Shown here piece by piece: positions 48,212 through 56,997 of a DNA stretch of 64,000 nt. The notes under the pieces were generated by a model that saw only the letters and a program-made list of their open reading frames with translations, had not been told where the DNA came from and made no database searches. Position 1 is the first letter of the stretch, and each line of letters starts with the position of its first letter. Source of the stretch: Nocardia africana NBRC 100379 (GTDB taxonomy: Bacteria; Actinomycetota; Actinomycetes; Mycobacteriales; Mycobacteriaceae); NCBI RefSeq assembly GCF_001612635.1, contig NZ_BDAV01000011.1, positions 310,001 to 374,000 of the forward strand, read 5' to 3'. A program made the position numbers and the translations under genes.

Positions 48212-49165
48212 ATGGATGTGGTGAGCGACGCAATCTCCGCGGTGCACCTCGGGCACCCGTGGTCCCACCGGGTGCGCAGAAGCGGCCGGTGGTGCGCGCG
48301 GCGCGACCCCTACGACGGGGCGGGCTTCTACGTCGTTCTCCAGGGCAACTGCTGGCTGTTGCCCGACGGCGGTAGCCCGATCTCCATCGGCGTGGGTGAC
48401 GCGGTGCTGCTGCCGCACGGCACGGGACATGTGCTCGCCGACTCCCCGGTCGACCCGACGAACGCCGTGAGCCAGGCTGTGCCGTTCGAGCACTGGCTGG
48501 CGGAACCGGCGGCAAGCGCACACCCCGACCACGACGCGGTGGAGATCCTCTGCGGCCGGTACTGGCTGGACTGCAGCCGCATCCACCCCCTGATGACGGA
48601 ACTGCCCGAGGTCGTCCACCTGCCCAGCCGGGTGGGCAGGCACCTGGAACTGCGCGCCGCGATCGATCTGCTCGCCGGCGAACTGGACGAGCGGCGCCCC
48701 GGCTCCTGTGTCGCCCTGCCGAACCTGCTCGATCTACTCCTGGTCTACATGATCCGGTCCTGGATGACCGATGCCACCAGCGGTGCCTGGCCTGGCGCAC
48801 TGGGCGACCCGGTGACCGCCGCCGCCCTGCGAGCGCTGCACTCGGATCCATCCGCTGCTTGGACAGTCGACCGCCTGGCCGCCGCGGCGGGCGTGTCCCG
48901 CCCCACCCTGATCCGCCGCTTCACCAGCCTGGTCGGCCGCCCACCGATGGCGTATCTCACCTGGTGGCGACTGATCCGCGCCGCCACGCTGCTCCGGGAC
49001 ACGTCGGAAACCCTGGCCACCATCGCGGGCCGGGTGGGCTACGGCAGCCCGTACGCGCTGTCACACGCCTTCGAACGGGAGTTCGGCATCACACCGGGGC
49101 GGTACCGAACGACGGCCAGGGACCGCGCCATGCCCGCCGCGGACACACGTCACTTCGCCGGATAG
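48212..49165 (+). CDS. AraC-family regulator with cupin sensor domain
   Basis: The protein has 317 residues. The N-terminal cupin_6-type sensing domain spans about 1-170 (GFYVVLQGNCWLLPDGGSPISIGVGDAVLLPHGTGHVLAD). The C-terminal double HTH reads WTVDRLAAAAGVSRPTLIRRFTSLVGRPPMAYLTWWRLIRAATLLRDTSETLATIAGRVGYGSPYALSHAFEREFGITPGRYR. The 101-bp divergent spacer to the hydrolase gene is AT-rich and is the likely target. It probably controls the hydrolase-MFS operon in response to a small molecule. Confidence 0.9.
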   Translation: MDVVSDAISAVHLGHPWSHRVRRSGRWCARRDPYDGAGFYVVLQGNCWLLPDGGSPISIGVGDAVLLPHGTGHVLADSPVDPTNAVSQAVPFEHWLAEPAASAHPDHDAVEILCGRYWLDCSRIHPLMTELPEVVHLPSRVGRHLELRAAIDLLAGELDERRPGSCVALPNLLDLLLVYMIRSWMTDATSGAWPGALGDPVTAAALRALHSDPSAAWTVDRLAAAAGVSRPTLIRRFTSLVGRPPMAYLTWWRLIRAATLLRDTSETLATIAGRVGYGSPYALSHAFEREFGITPGRYRTTARDRAMPAADTRHFAG

Positions 49166-49240
49166 TCGGATCCTGCGCAGGCCGGTCGGATTGAAGGTGT
49201 CGTGCCCACACGATCGCAGATAGGCCTAAAACGTGCTTGG

Positions 49241-50026
49241 TCAGAAGTTGACAGCCCGCGCCAGTTTGGTGGCAGCGGCGACCACGAGCCGGCCGGGGGA
49301 GTCGACGCGATCGCGCAGTTCGTCTGCCGTGGCGACCAGTGATATGGCGGCGTGGGCGACGCCGGAGCGATCGCATACCGGCGCCGCGACTGCGGTCATG
49401 CCGGTCATCACCTCCTCGTCGTTGACGGCGAATCCGCGCCGGCGAACATCGTCGAGCACGGCGTCGAAGAGAGCGACATCGTGGATCGAGGCAGTGGTCA
49501 TCGGCGGAAATCCCGCCAGCCGACGCGCTTGGGCGACGCGCGGATTGAAGGCCGCGATGGCCTTTCCCGAACTGGTCAGATGGGCCGGGAGACAGTAATT
49601 GACGTTGGCCATCTGCCGAAAGCGCCCGGGAGCGTGCAGGCGCTCGACATAGATGATGTTCGCGCGCTCCGGGACGGCAAGATGGATGGTGAATCCGGTG
49701 CGCCGGCGCAGGTCCTCGAGAATCGGCATGGCGCGCTGGCGGATCTGAGAACGTCCGATGGCCAGCTGGCCGAGTTCGTAGACGTGCAGTCCGAGCTGGT
49801 AACGGCCGGTTCGCGGATCCTGGACCGCGTATCCGCGGTCGCAGAGGCTGGTCAATAGTCGATGAGCCGAGCTCTTACCGATTCCGAGCTGCCTCGCCAC
49901 ATCCGTCACACCCAGCGATTCCGCCTCGCGAAAGCAGTCGAGCAGGTCCAAGGCCGCGACCACGGACTTGAGTCCACCCTCGACGGTTCGGCGTTTGTCC
50001 TCATGGTCGGCGTTCGATGGTGCCAC
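49241..50026 (-). CDS. IclR-family regulator of the phenol catabolic island
   Basis: The protein has 261 residues from a GTG at 50026, chosen for the AGGAGGCTGGAGAACC just before it; the longer frame to 50161 has no ribosome binding site. The N-terminal winged helix reads LKSVVAALDLLDCFREAESLGVTDVARQLGIGKSSAHRLLTSLCDRGYAVQDPRTGRYQLGLHVYELG. The C-terminal IclR effector domain includes RRRTGFTIHLAVPERANIIYVERL, LPAHLTSSGKAIAAF and MTAVAAPVCDRSGVAHAAISLVA. Palindromes of the form GTTCCG-N5-CGGAAC occur upstream of it and of the catabolic genes, so it is the likely regulator, often an activator in this family. Confidence 0.9.
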   Translation of the reverse strand: MAPSNADHEDKRRTVEGGLKSVVAALDLLDCFREAESLGVTDVARQLGIGKSSAHRLLTSLCDRGYAVQDPRTGRYQLGLHVYELGQLAIGRSQIRQRAMPILEDLRRRTGFTIHLAVPERANIIYVERLHAPGRFRQMANVNYCLPAHLTSSGKAIAAFNPRVAQARRLAGFPPMTTASIHDVALFDAVLDDVRRRGFAVNDEEVMTGMTAVAAPVCDRSGVAHAAISLVATADELRDRVDSPGRLVVAAATKLARAVNF

Positions 50027-50170
50027 GGTTCTCCAGCCTCCTGAGACGCGTCGCTGCGTCCCATCCATGGATGACGCTCGTCGTGTCCCAGTGCGGTATG
50101 ACGGGCGAATCGACGATATGTCACCGATCACGATGGCAGCATACTGTGATGCAGATCGCATTGCCGTGGG

Positions 50171-50189
50171 TGTTCCGATATGCGGAACA
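50171..50189. promoter_or_regulatory. IclR-type operator 1
   Basis: TGTTCCG-ATATG-CGGAACA is a 19-base palindrome 145 bp before the iclR start. The shape resembles IclR-family sites. Confidence 0.6.
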
Positions 50190-50233
50190 TCCTTGTTGCG
50201 GGACCGCGCGCGGCGGCGGGGCGGTGCGGTCGT

Positions 50234-50653
50234 TCAGCCGGCGGGTGTGGTGCGGCCGTAGGGGTCGGCCACCAGGAAGGTGATCAGCGCGTGAAGTTCG
50301 GCGGTCCCGGCGAGTTCTCGGGGTGCGGCGCTGCGCAGTCCGTCGCCGAGTAACCGTGTGATCGCGTAGTCGCGCACGAACGTGGTGACGATGCGTGCGC
50401 TGCCGGAGCCGAAACCCAGCCGGAAGCCCAGTCGGCCGGGCCCGGACTCGTCATCGAAGGTGATCCGGTGGCCGCCGGCGCCGAGGACGGCATTCGCCTC
50501 GGCCACCAATTGTTCTGCGGCGGTGCGCAATACGATGTGGTCCTCGGCGCCGCGCTGCGGAGATTTCGGCATGCTCGGGCGGGTCGCCGGCCAGGACGGC
50601 GTTCCTGCGTGGGCATGGAGTGCGGCGGCTACGTCGGTCGCGAACGACGTCAT
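50234..50653 (-). CDS. Conserved small protein of unknown function, paralogue A flanking the phenol hydroxylase genes
   Basis: The protein has 139 residues from the ATG at 50653 with AGGAGGTCACC upstream. The core EQLVAEANAVLGAGGHRITFDDESGPGRLGFRLGFG is clearly related to EHMVAEANAMLGPGVERIELRDEYGTGVLAFELGW in the protein encoded at 58082-58552. No cofactor or catalytic motif is visible. It is divergent from the meta-pathway operon across a 197-bp spacer holding two IclR-type palindromes. It is not recognisably similar to the DmpK assembly protein, which is otherwise absent from the cluster. Confidence 0.7.
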   Translation of the reverse strand: MTSFATDVAAALHAHAGTPSWPATRPSMPKSPQRGAEDHIVLRTAAEQLVAEANAVLGAGGHRITFDDESGPGRLGFRLGFGSGSARIVTTFVRDYAITRLLGDGLRSAAPRELAGTAELHALITFLVADPYGRTTPAG

Positions 50654-50743
50654 GGTGACCTCCTGTCTTGCGCGGGCCGCAGTATCGGATCGGGCCCCAG
50701 TGCGTTCGAGTCTGGCCCCGGCGGCAAACCCGGCCCTGCCTTC

Positions 50744-50760
50744 GTTCCGGCTCGCGGAAC
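50744..50760. promoter_or_regulatory. IclR-type operator 2
   Basis: GTTCCG-GCTCG-CGGAAC has perfect six-base arms. It lies in the divergent promoter region, 91 bp before the paralogue A start. Confidence 0.6.
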
Positions 50761-50793
50761 ACGGCGGAGGCGAAACAGTTTCCAGCACTGGTG

Positions 50794-50810
50794 GTTCCGT
50801 CCTGCGGAAC
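50794..50810. promoter_or_regulatory. IclR-type operator 3
   Basis: GTTCCG-TCCTG-CGGAAC has the same arms and spacing as operators 1 and 2. It lies 40 bp before the hydratase start and 50 bp from operator 2. Confidence 0.6.
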
Positions 50811-50850
50811 GTTTTTCCGGCAGCGCGCCGATACGGGAGAGCGTGTGGTT

Positions 50851-51654
50851 ATGACGGACACCACACTGATAGCCGAGCTTGCCGACAAGCTCTGGGATGC
50901 TGACAGGTCGTCTGTTCCGATCGAACCACTGACGCGGTCCCATCCCGGGCTCGGCGTCGACGACGCGTATGCGATCCAGACGCACAACATCGACCGGCGT
51001 GTCGCTGCCGGAGCGCATATCCGCGGACGCAAGGTCGGACTGACATCGCGCACCATGCAGGAACTGCTCGGCGTCGACGAGCCGGACTTCGGCGTCCTCC
51101 TCGACACCATGTTCGTCGAGGACGGCGACGAGATAGACCTCGGCCAGATGGTGCAGCCGCGCGTGGAAGCCGAGATGGCATTCGTGATGAAACACGATCT
51201 CGCGGGGCCCGGCGTGACAATCGCCCATGCGCTCGCAGCGATCGACGGGGTGCTACCGGCGATCGAGATCGTGGACAGTCGTGTGACAGACTGGCGAATC
51301 ACGCTGGCCGACACCATTTCCGACAACGCGTCCTCCGGGAAAGTCGTCCTCGGCGGCCGGCTCACGAAGGTGGCGGATCTCGACCTGCGGGTCGTCGGAA
51401 TGGCCTTGAGCCGCAACGGATCCGTCATCGAGACCGGCGCGGGTGCGGCGGTCCTGGGCAATCCGGTGCGCTGTGTCGCGTGGCTGGCCGACAAACTCTG
51501 CGAATTCGGAATCGGCTTGCGCGCGGGCGATCTCGTCTTGCCGGGCGCGGTGCACCGAATGGTGACGGTGGCGCCGGGAGATGTATTCCGCGCCGAGTTC
51601 GCGCACCTGGGTGCGGTGACGGCCCGCTTTTCCGGATCGGAGGTACGCGCGTGA
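50851..51654 (+). CDS. 2-oxopent-4-enoate (2-keto-4-pentenoate) hydratase, DmpE/MhpD-like
   Basis: The protein has 267 residues from the ATG at 50851; a GTG six bases upstream is closer to the GGGAGA site and is an alternative. The hydratase/decarboxylase family pattern is GRKVGLTSRTMQELLGVDEPDFGVLLD, QPRVEAEMAFVM (metal-binding glutamates), AIEIVDSRVTDWRITLADTISDNASSGKVVLGG, and GAGAAVLGNPVRCVAWLAD. It hydrates 2-oxopent-4-enoate to 4-hydroxy-2-oxovalerate in the meta pathway. Its TGA overlaps the next gene's GTG (GTGA). Which of the two paralogues is hydratase and which decarboxylase is inferred from gene order and similarity. Confidence 0.82.
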   Translation: MTDTTLIAELADKLWDADRSSVPIEPLTRSHPGLGVDDAYAIQTHNIDRRVAAGAHIRGRKVGLTSRTMQELLGVDEPDFGVLLDTMFVEDGDEIDLGQMVQPRVEAEMAFVMKHDLAGPGVTIAHALAAIDGVLPAIEIVDSRVTDWRITLADTISDNASSGKVVLGGRLTKVADLDLRVVGMALSRNGSVIETGAGAAVLGNPVRCVAWLADKLCEFGIGLRAGDLVLPGAVHRMVTVAPGDVFRAEFAHLGAVTARFSGSEVRA

Positions 51655-52424
51655 GTACGTCGCGGCAGATCGTGACCGAACTACGCATAGCCGAGCGGGA
51701 ACGCAAGGCCATCGAACCCTTCTCCGACACGATCCCCGATCTCGACATCGCGACCGCCTACGCGGCGCAGGCTCGTTTCGTGCAGGGCAAGATCGACGAC
51801 GGTGATCCCGTTGTCGGAGCGAAGCTGGGCCTGACCAGTCGCGCCAAACAGCTCGCGATGGGTGTGTCGGATCCCCTGTACGGCAGGGTTACTCGCAGCA
51901 TGCTGGCACCCCACGGCGAGCCCGTCGATCTCGGTACGCTGATCCAGCCGCGGGTCGAACCCGAGATAGCGTTTCTGCTCGGGCGTGAGCTGGCCGGGAG
52001 TGCAACGATCACCGAAGTGCTCACTGCCACCGAGGCGGTCTTCGCGGCGCTCGACATCCTGGACTCGCGCTACCGCGACTATCGGTTCACTCTCCCCGAC
52101 GTTGTCGCCGATAACTGCAGCGCGGGACGCTTTCTGCTCGGATCGACCGCGCTGTCACCCACCGCCGTCGCAGATCTGCGCCTCACCGGCTGTGTCCTGC
52201 GCGCCGACGGCGAGGTGGTCGCCACCGCTGCAGGCGCCGCGGTGATGGGGCACCCCGCGGCGTCGGTCGCGTGGCTGGTGCGCCGGCTCGCCGAACGCGG
52301 CGAAACGCTGCCGGCCGGCTCGCTGGTCTTCTCCGGCGGGCTTACCGCACCGCTGCCGCTGTGCGCTGGGCATTGCATCACGGCCGAATTCGACGGACTC
52401 GGAACCGTCGAGGCATTCGCCTGA
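51651..52424 (+). CDS. 4-oxalocrotonate (2-oxo-3-hexenedioate) decarboxylase, DmpH/XylI-like
   Basis: The protein has 257 residues from a GTG overlapping the upstream stop. It has the same family fold as its neighbour: GAKLGLTSRAKQLAMGVSDPLYGRVTRSML, QPRVEPEIAFLLGRELAG, ALDILDSRYRDYRFTLPDVVADNCSAGRFLLGS. Decarboxylases of this class form a complex with the hydratase, and the two genes are commonly adjacent as here. The RYRDYRFTLPDVVADN segment is the decarboxylase-like form. It removes CO2 from 2-oxo-3-hexenedioate after the tautomerase (encoded at 62726). Substrate assignment within the family is by context. Confidence 0.82.
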   Translation: MSTSRQIVTELRIAERERKAIEPFSDTIPDLDIATAYAAQARFVQGKIDDGDPVVGAKLGLTSRAKQLAMGVSDPLYGRVTRSMLAPHGEPVDLGTLIQPRVEPEIAFLLGRELAGSATITEVLTATEAVFAALDILDSRYRDYRFTLPDVVADNCSAGRFLLGSTALSPTAVADLRLTGCVLRADGEVVATAAGAAVMGHPAASVAWLVRRLAERGETLPAGSLVFSGGLTAPLPLCAGHCITAEFDGLGTVEAFA

Positions 52425-52455
52425 CCGTCAGGTCGGCATCACACAGGAGGAATAC

Positions 52456-53490
52456 ATGGGATACGAGCTGCGGACTCAAACCATCGAACCGATCCGCAAC
52501 ACCTTCCGGCACCTGATCGACCGGTTCGGCGACAAGCCCGCGAGCCGGTATCAGGAAGCGACCTACGCTCTGCAGCCGAGCGAGAACTTCCACTATCGGC
52601 CCACCTGGGATCCCGAACACGAGCTTTTCGACCCGAATTATTCGATGTTGAAGCTCACCGATCCCTACGACTACAGCGACCCGCGACAGTACTACTACAA
52701 CACCTACGTGTCGGCCCGGGCCGACCACTACGAGGGGTTCGCGAAGGACCTGAAGTACGTCGAGGACCGAAATCTGCTCACCACGCTGCCCGACTCCTGG
52801 CAGCGGTTGGTCGAGACGATCGTGCTGCCACTGCGTCACTACGAGGGCGGCGCCCAGATGATCTCCAGCAACGCCTGCCGCTTCGCCTGGGGAACCACCG
52901 TCTCGCAGCCGATGGGCTACGCCGGCATGGACCGGCTCGGAAATGCGCAGCTGCACAGCATGATCGGGCTCGCCATGGCCGGCGGCCGCGGCGACAAGCT
53001 GGTCGCGGCCAAGCAGCACTGGCTGGAAAACCCTCGGCTGCAGCCGCTGCGTGAGCTCGTCGAGCACGCCCTGATCGAGCGCGACTACGCGGTGTCGCTG
53101 ATGGTTGTGGAGCTCGTGGACGCGCAACTGTTCCCGTTGCTCTTCCGGCACTGCGACGCACGCGCTCTGGGCGATGGTGCGATGGCCTACAGCCTGCTCG
53201 CTCAGCACTTCCTGCAGTGGTACGACGACCAGCAGAAATGGTTGTCCGCCCTGCTGCGGGCGTGGGCCGCCGACCCGCAGCACGGGGAGTCGAATCGGGT
53301 GGCCCTGAAAGACATCGTCGACCGGTGGTATCCGCAAGCCCGCGCCGCGGTGCGTGCGATCGCAGAGGCCATCGATGCCGATCTCGGCCGCGCGGACGCG
53401 GTCGAGGCGGCAGACACCTACGCCGCCGAGTTGGAGGCGACCTTCGACAAGCTCGGCCTCGCCCTCGACCGGAACGGAGTCGGTGCATGA
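52456..53490 (+). CDS. dmpL: Phenol hydroxylase beta subunit (P1, DmpL-like)
   Basis: The protein has 344 residues with ACAGGAGG before the ATG. It starts MGYELRTQTIEPIRNTFRHLIDRFGDKPASRYQEATY and contains the beta-subunit pattern FHYRPTWDPEHELFDPNYS and LPLRHYEGGAQMISSNACRFAWGTTVSQP. It is the non-metal beta chain of the soluble diiron hydroxylase (alpha-beta-gamma)2 and structurally scaffolds the alpha subunit. Its TGA overlaps the next gene's ATG. The order L-M-N-O follows phenol-hydroxylase clusters, but no dmpK (P0) precedes it. Confidence 0.9.
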   Translation: MGYELRTQTIEPIRNTFRHLIDRFGDKPASRYQEATYALQPSENFHYRPTWDPEHELFDPNYSMLKLTDPYDYSDPRQYYYNTYVSARADHYEGFAKDLKYVEDRNLLTTLPDSWQRLVETIVLPLRHYEGGAQMISSNACRFAWGTTVSQPMGYAGMDRLGNAQLHSMIGLAMAGGRGDKLVAAKQHWLENPRLQPLRELVEHALIERDYAVSLMVVELVDAQLFPLLFRHCDARALGDGAMAYSLLAQHFLQWYDDQQKWLSALLRAWAADPQHGESNRVALKDIVDRWYPQARAAVRAIAEAIDADLGRADAVEAADTYAAELEATFDKLGLALDRNGVGA

Positions 53491-53786
53491 CACGAGCAAC
53501 ATCGGCGGGACGCGTCCGCAACGTGGGCGTCGACCTGCAGGACACGGACGAGTCACGCACGATCGTCGACGCGATCGAGCGCGACAACCCGGATGCCACC
53601 GTGCTGCGGATGCCGGGAATGGTGAAGGTTCAGGTATCGCCGCAACTGGTCGTCCGCCGCAGCACTGTCGAGGAACTCCTCGGAAGGCAATGGGACACGC
53701 AGGAATTGCAGCTGTCGCTCATCTCGCTCGTCGGCAACATCGCCGAATGGGACGAGGACGAGATCGTGATCAAGTGGGAACACTGA
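53487..53786 (+). CDS. dmpM: Phenol hydroxylase regulatory/effector subunit (P2, DmpM/MmoB family)
   Basis: The protein has 99 residues from the ATG overlapping the dmpL stop. The MmoB/DmpM pattern is RNVGVDLQDTDESRTIVDAIERDNPDATVLRMPGMVKVQVSPQLVVRRSTVEELLGRQWDTQELQLSLISLVGNIAEWDEDEIVIKW. This cofactor-free protein binds the hydroxylase and tunes the diiron centre and O2 reactivity. It is needed for full turnover. Confidence 0.92.
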   Translation: MTRATSAGRVRNVGVDLQDTDESRTIVDAIERDNPDATVLRMPGMVKVQVSPQLVVRRSTVEELLGRQWDTQELQLSLISLVGNIAEWDEDEIVIKWEH

Positions 53787-53796
53787 AGGAGACGTC

Positions 53797-55302
53797 GTGG
53801 CCAAAGCATCGATGAAGGAGCGGTACCGGCTGCTCACCCGTGACCTGGACTGGAAGCCCTCCTATGTCACCGAGGACGAGCTGTATCCGTACACCGAGTA
53901 CGAGGGCATCAAGATCCACGACTGGGACGCGTGGGAGGACCCGTTCCGGCTGACCGTGGACGCGTACTCGAAATATCAGGCGGAGAAGGACAAGCGGCTC
54001 TATGCCGCCTTCGACAGCTTCGCGCAAGGGCAGGGGCATCTGCAGCTCACCGATGCCCGATACCTCAACAGCGTTAAGATCTTCCTGCAGGGCATTACGC
54101 CGAACGAGTACTACGTGCACCGCCACTTCAGTTATATCGCACGGCATTTGAACGGCCCCGGCCCGCGGTGCGCCAACCTCTACCAGAGCATCGACGAATT
54201 GCGCCACGCCCAGACCGAGACGCACGCGCTGTCTATGTTCAACAAGTACTACAGCGGATTCCACTCGCCCGGGCGGATGTACGACCGCGTCTGGTACAAC
54301 AGCGTCCCGAAATCGTTCTTCGACGACGCGGTCTCGGGCGGGCCCTTCGAATTCCTGACCGCGATCTCGTTCAGCTTCGAATACTTCCTGACCAACCTGC
54401 TTTTCGTACCGTTCATGAGCGGCGCGAGCTACAACGGCGATCTGTCGACGATGAGTTTCGGCTTCTCCGCTCAAAGCGACGAGAGCCGGCATATGACCCT
54501 CGGCCTCGAGGTGATCAAGTTCATCCTCGAGCAGGACGAGGTCAACGTGCCCATCATGCAGGACTGGATCGACAAGTGGTTCTGGCGTGGCTACCGGTTG
54601 CTCGGCATCGTGGCGATGATGCAGGACTACATGCTGCCGCGCAAGGTGATGAGCTGGAAGGAGGCGTGGGAGCTCTACCTCGAGCAGCAGATGCTGGACG
54701 GGCTGTTCCCCGACCTCGCCTACTACGGCATCCGCCCGCCGATGGGTATCGAGCAGGCGATCGCCGAGAAGGACTATGTCAGCCATCAGGTGCACTGGAT
54801 CTTCTACCAGTTCTCACACGCGGCCGGCTTCACCACGACGGTCCCGCCGGAGGCCGAGATGGACTGGTTGTCGGCGCAGTACCCCGCAACCTTCGATCGG
54901 TACTACCGTCCGCTGTACGACAAGGCGGCGCGGATGCAGGCCGGTGGGAACCGGTTCTTCAACGGCGGTCTGCCCACGCTGTGCCAGGTGTGCCAGATCC
55001 CGTGCGGGTTCTCACCGATCGGTGATCCTTCAACGATCCTGGTAGAGCACTGCACCTACGAGGACGAGCGGTACAACTTCTGCTCCGACGGGTGCCGGTG
55101 GATCTTCGAACGGGAACCGAAGAAGTACATCCAGGCATGGCTGCCGGTGCACCAGATCTACCAGGGCAACTGTGGTGGCCCGACCATGCCGGAGGTCTTC
55201 GACTGGTGGGGGCTCGAGCCGGGCGACTCCGGCGAGTACACGACATCGCGCGACGCGTCGAACTGGGCGGCGTGGCACGAACCGACGGGAGCGCGGGCAT
55301 GA
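53797..55302 (+). CDS. dmpN: Phenol hydroxylase alpha subunit (P3, DmpN-like) with diiron centre
   Basis: The protein has 501 residues from a GTG with GGAGACGTC upstream. All six diiron ligands are visible: E104 (TPNEYYVH), E134 and H137 (SIDELRHAQ), E195 (SFSFEYF), E229 and H232 (SDESRHMT). It oxidises phenol (and probably alkylphenols) to catechol using O2 and electrons from the P5 reductase. A YHS-like cysteine cluster near the C-terminus (CQVCQIPCGF and CSDGCRWIFE) is typical of the phenol/toluene hydroxylase alpha subunits. It is coupled to the P4 gene by an ATGA overlap. Confidence 0.93.
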   Translation: MAKASMKERYRLLTRDLDWKPSYVTEDELYPYTEYEGIKIHDWDAWEDPFRLTVDAYSKYQAEKDKRLYAAFDSFAQGQGHLQLTDARYLNSVKIFLQGITPNEYYVHRHFSYIARHLNGPGPRCANLYQSIDELRHAQTETHALSMFNKYYSGFHSPGRMYDRVWYNSVPKSFFDDAVSGGPFEFLTAISFSFEYFLTNLLFVPFMSGASYNGDLSTMSFGFSAQSDESRHMTLGLEVIKFILEQDEVNVPIMQDWIDKWFWRGYRLLGIVAMMQDYMLPRKVMSWKEAWELYLEQQMLDGLFPDLAYYGIRPPMGIEQAIAEKDYVSHQVHWIFYQFSHAAGFTTTVPPEAEMDWLSAQYPATFDRYYRPLYDKAARMQAGGNRFFNGGLPTLCQVCQIPCGFSPIGDPSTILVEHCTYEDERYNFCSDGCRWIFEREPKKYIQAWLPVHQIYQGNCGGPTMPEVFDWWGLEPGDSGEYTTSRDASNWAAWHEPTGARA

Positions 55303-55625
55303 GTGTCGTGAAATCCATCGGTGCCTACGACGTCCTCGGCCGAGACCGCCAGGAACTTTTCGGTGACGATCTGCTGGTGAATCTGCTGTGGGAAGGGCAG
55401 ATCTTCATCACCGTCCCGACGTGCTGCAGGGTGCCCCGGCACATGACGTGGGGTGAGTTCAAGGCTCAGGTGCTCGATCCGTGGGCCGGCTCGGATCCCG
55501 ACTATCGGCCCGAGGCGGCGGGGGACTGGCGCCTCGACGAGACGCCGTTCGAGCCGCGACCCGAGCAGACCCTCGCCGAGCTCGGCGTTGTCCACAAAGG
55601 CTTGATTCGGTTCCGGGTGGCCTGA
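55299..55625 (+). CDS. dmpO: Phenol hydroxylase gamma subunit (P4, DmpO-like)
   Basis: The protein has 108 residues from the ATG overlapping the dmpN stop. It shows the P4 family pattern YDVLGRDRQELFGDDLLVNLLWEGQIFITVPTCCRVPRHMTWGEFKAQVLDPWAGSDPDYRP. It is the small subunit of the hydroxylase complex. Its last base is the first base of the next gene's ATG. Confidence 0.9.
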   Translation: MSVVKSIGAYDVLGRDRQELFGDDLLVNLLWEGQIFITVPTCCRVPRHMTWGEFKAQVLDPWAGSDPDYRPEAAGDWRLDETPFEPRPEQTLAELGVVHKGLIRFRVA

Positions 55626-56047
55626 TGCCACTGCTTCGTATGCAACCGGGGGACATCGTGCTTCCGGTTCGCGAAGGCGAGACGATCCTCGCAGCGGCGT
55701 GCCGCGACGGATTCACCTACCGGTTCGGATGTCGCCGCGGCGGCTGCGGAATCTGCAAGGCGGATCTGGTGTCCGGCGCGGTGGGCTACGACACGACGGT
55801 AGCCGATTCGGTACTCGGCGAACAGGAAAAGGCAGCCGGTGTCGTACTCACCTGCCGGGCCCGGATTCTCTCGGACGAGGCCGTACTGAGGATGCGGCCC
55901 GACAGCAAATTGAAGCTGGTATTTCCGTGGCTGCTCGCGGCCACGCAGCAGGAGATCGAACAGATTCGCCGCGCGAATGCCGGCCACGCGATCAACGATC
56001 GATCCGGCGGTGCCCGGTCGAACATAGTTCAGAGAAGGAGACCCTGA
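55625..56047 (+). CDS. Plant-type [2Fe-2S] ferredoxin (DmpQ/XylT-like) with C-terminal extension
   Basis: The protein has 140 residues. Iron-sulfur ligands are C36, C41, C44 (FGCRRGGCGICKAD) and C77 (VLTCRAR). DmpQ/XylT ferredoxins reduce and so reactivate catechol 2,3-dioxygenase after oxidation. The next gene here encodes that dioxygenase and shares a base with this one. Compared with the ~110-residue DmpQ, it carries about 40 extra residues with a basic C-terminus. A role in supplying the hydroxylase is less likely because a separate P5 reductase is encoded downstream. Confidence 0.85.
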   Translation: MPLLRMQPGDIVLPVREGETILAAACRDGFTYRFGCRRGGCGICKADLVSGAVGYDTTVADSVLGEQEKAAGVVLTCRARILSDEAVLRMRPDSKLKLVFPWLLAATQQEIEQIRRANAGHAINDRSGGARSNIVQRRRP

Positions 56048-56958
56048 TGCCGGTCAACAAGATCGGGTACGTACATGCCCGAGTAACCGACCTCGACGAA
56101 GCGGTCGAGCACTACAGCAACACCCTCGGTCAGACGGTCGTCGCCCGCGAGGACGGCAAGGTCTACCTGAAGGCGTGGGACGAATTCGATCACCATTCGG
56201 TGGTGCTCGAGGAGGGCGGAGTCGGCCTGGTCAAGCTCGGCTACAAGGTGCACACCGACGACGACCTCGCACGGTACGAGAATCGGATCAAGAAGTTCGG
56301 CGCGACCACCCAGCGCATGAGCAAGGGGGAGAATCTCGCGGTCGGCGACGGCCTGCGGATCACACTGCCCTCGGAGCACGTCCTCGAGCTGTATACCCAG
56401 ATCGAGTACGTCGGTACCGAGACCGGCACGCTCAACCCGGATCCGTGGCCGCGTACCGTCCGCGGCGCCGGCGTCCACCGCCTCGACCACGCCCTGATCG
56501 GAGCCGAGGATCCGGCGCTGGTCGAACGATTCTTCATGGAGTGCCTGGATTTCGGCGTTTCCGAGCGCCTCATCACCGATCCCGCCGATCCCGATCTCAT
56601 CGGCAGCTGGCTGTTCTGCGGTCAGAAGGCACACGACCTGGCGGTGATCAAGGGGGAGAACGGCAAGCTGCACCACTGGGCGTACTGGCTCGAGGACTGG
56701 AACGAAATCCTGCGTGCGGGAGACATTTTCGCGATGGACGACGTGTCCATCGATATCGGCCCGACCCGGCACGGAATCACGCGCGGCAAGACCATCTACT
56801 TCTTCGACCCGTCCGGCAATCGCAACGAGGTCTTCTCCGGCGGCTACATCACGGGCGCGGATTTCCCCACGATCACCTGGACCGCGGACCAGGCGAACAA
56901 GGGCATCGTCTATATCTCGCGCGAGGTCCGCGACACGTTCACGACGGTATTCACCTGA
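56047..56958 (+). CDS. Catechol 2,3-dioxygenase (type I extradiol, DmpB-like)
   Basis: The protein has 303 residues with AGAAGGAGACCCTG before the ATG. Two VOC modules are present. The Fe(II) ligands of the C-terminal module are H148 (RLDHAL), a histidine of LHHWAYW at about 209-210, and E261 (SGNRNEVFSGGY); H144 lies just upstream. It opens catechol to 2-hydroxymuconate semialdehyde. In dmp-type clusters the dioxygenase follows the reductase P; here it sits between the ferredoxin and the reductase genes. Confidence 0.93.
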   Translation: MPVNKIGYVHARVTDLDEAVEHYSNTLGQTVVAREDGKVYLKAWDEFDHHSVVLEEGGVGLVKLGYKVHTDDDLARYENRIKKFGATTQRMSKGENLAVGDGLRITLPSEHVLELYTQIEYVGTETGTLNPDPWPRTVRGAGVHRLDHALIGAEDPALVERFFMECLDFGVSERLITDPADPDLIGSWLFCGQKAHDLAVIKGENGKLHHWAYWLEDWNEILRAGDIFAMDDVSIDIGPTRHGITRGKTIYFFDPSGNRNEVFSGGYITGADFPTITWTADQANKGIVYISREVRDTFTTVFT

Positions 56959-56997
56959 GCCGCAGCGACATTCACTATGCAAGACAGGACATCACCG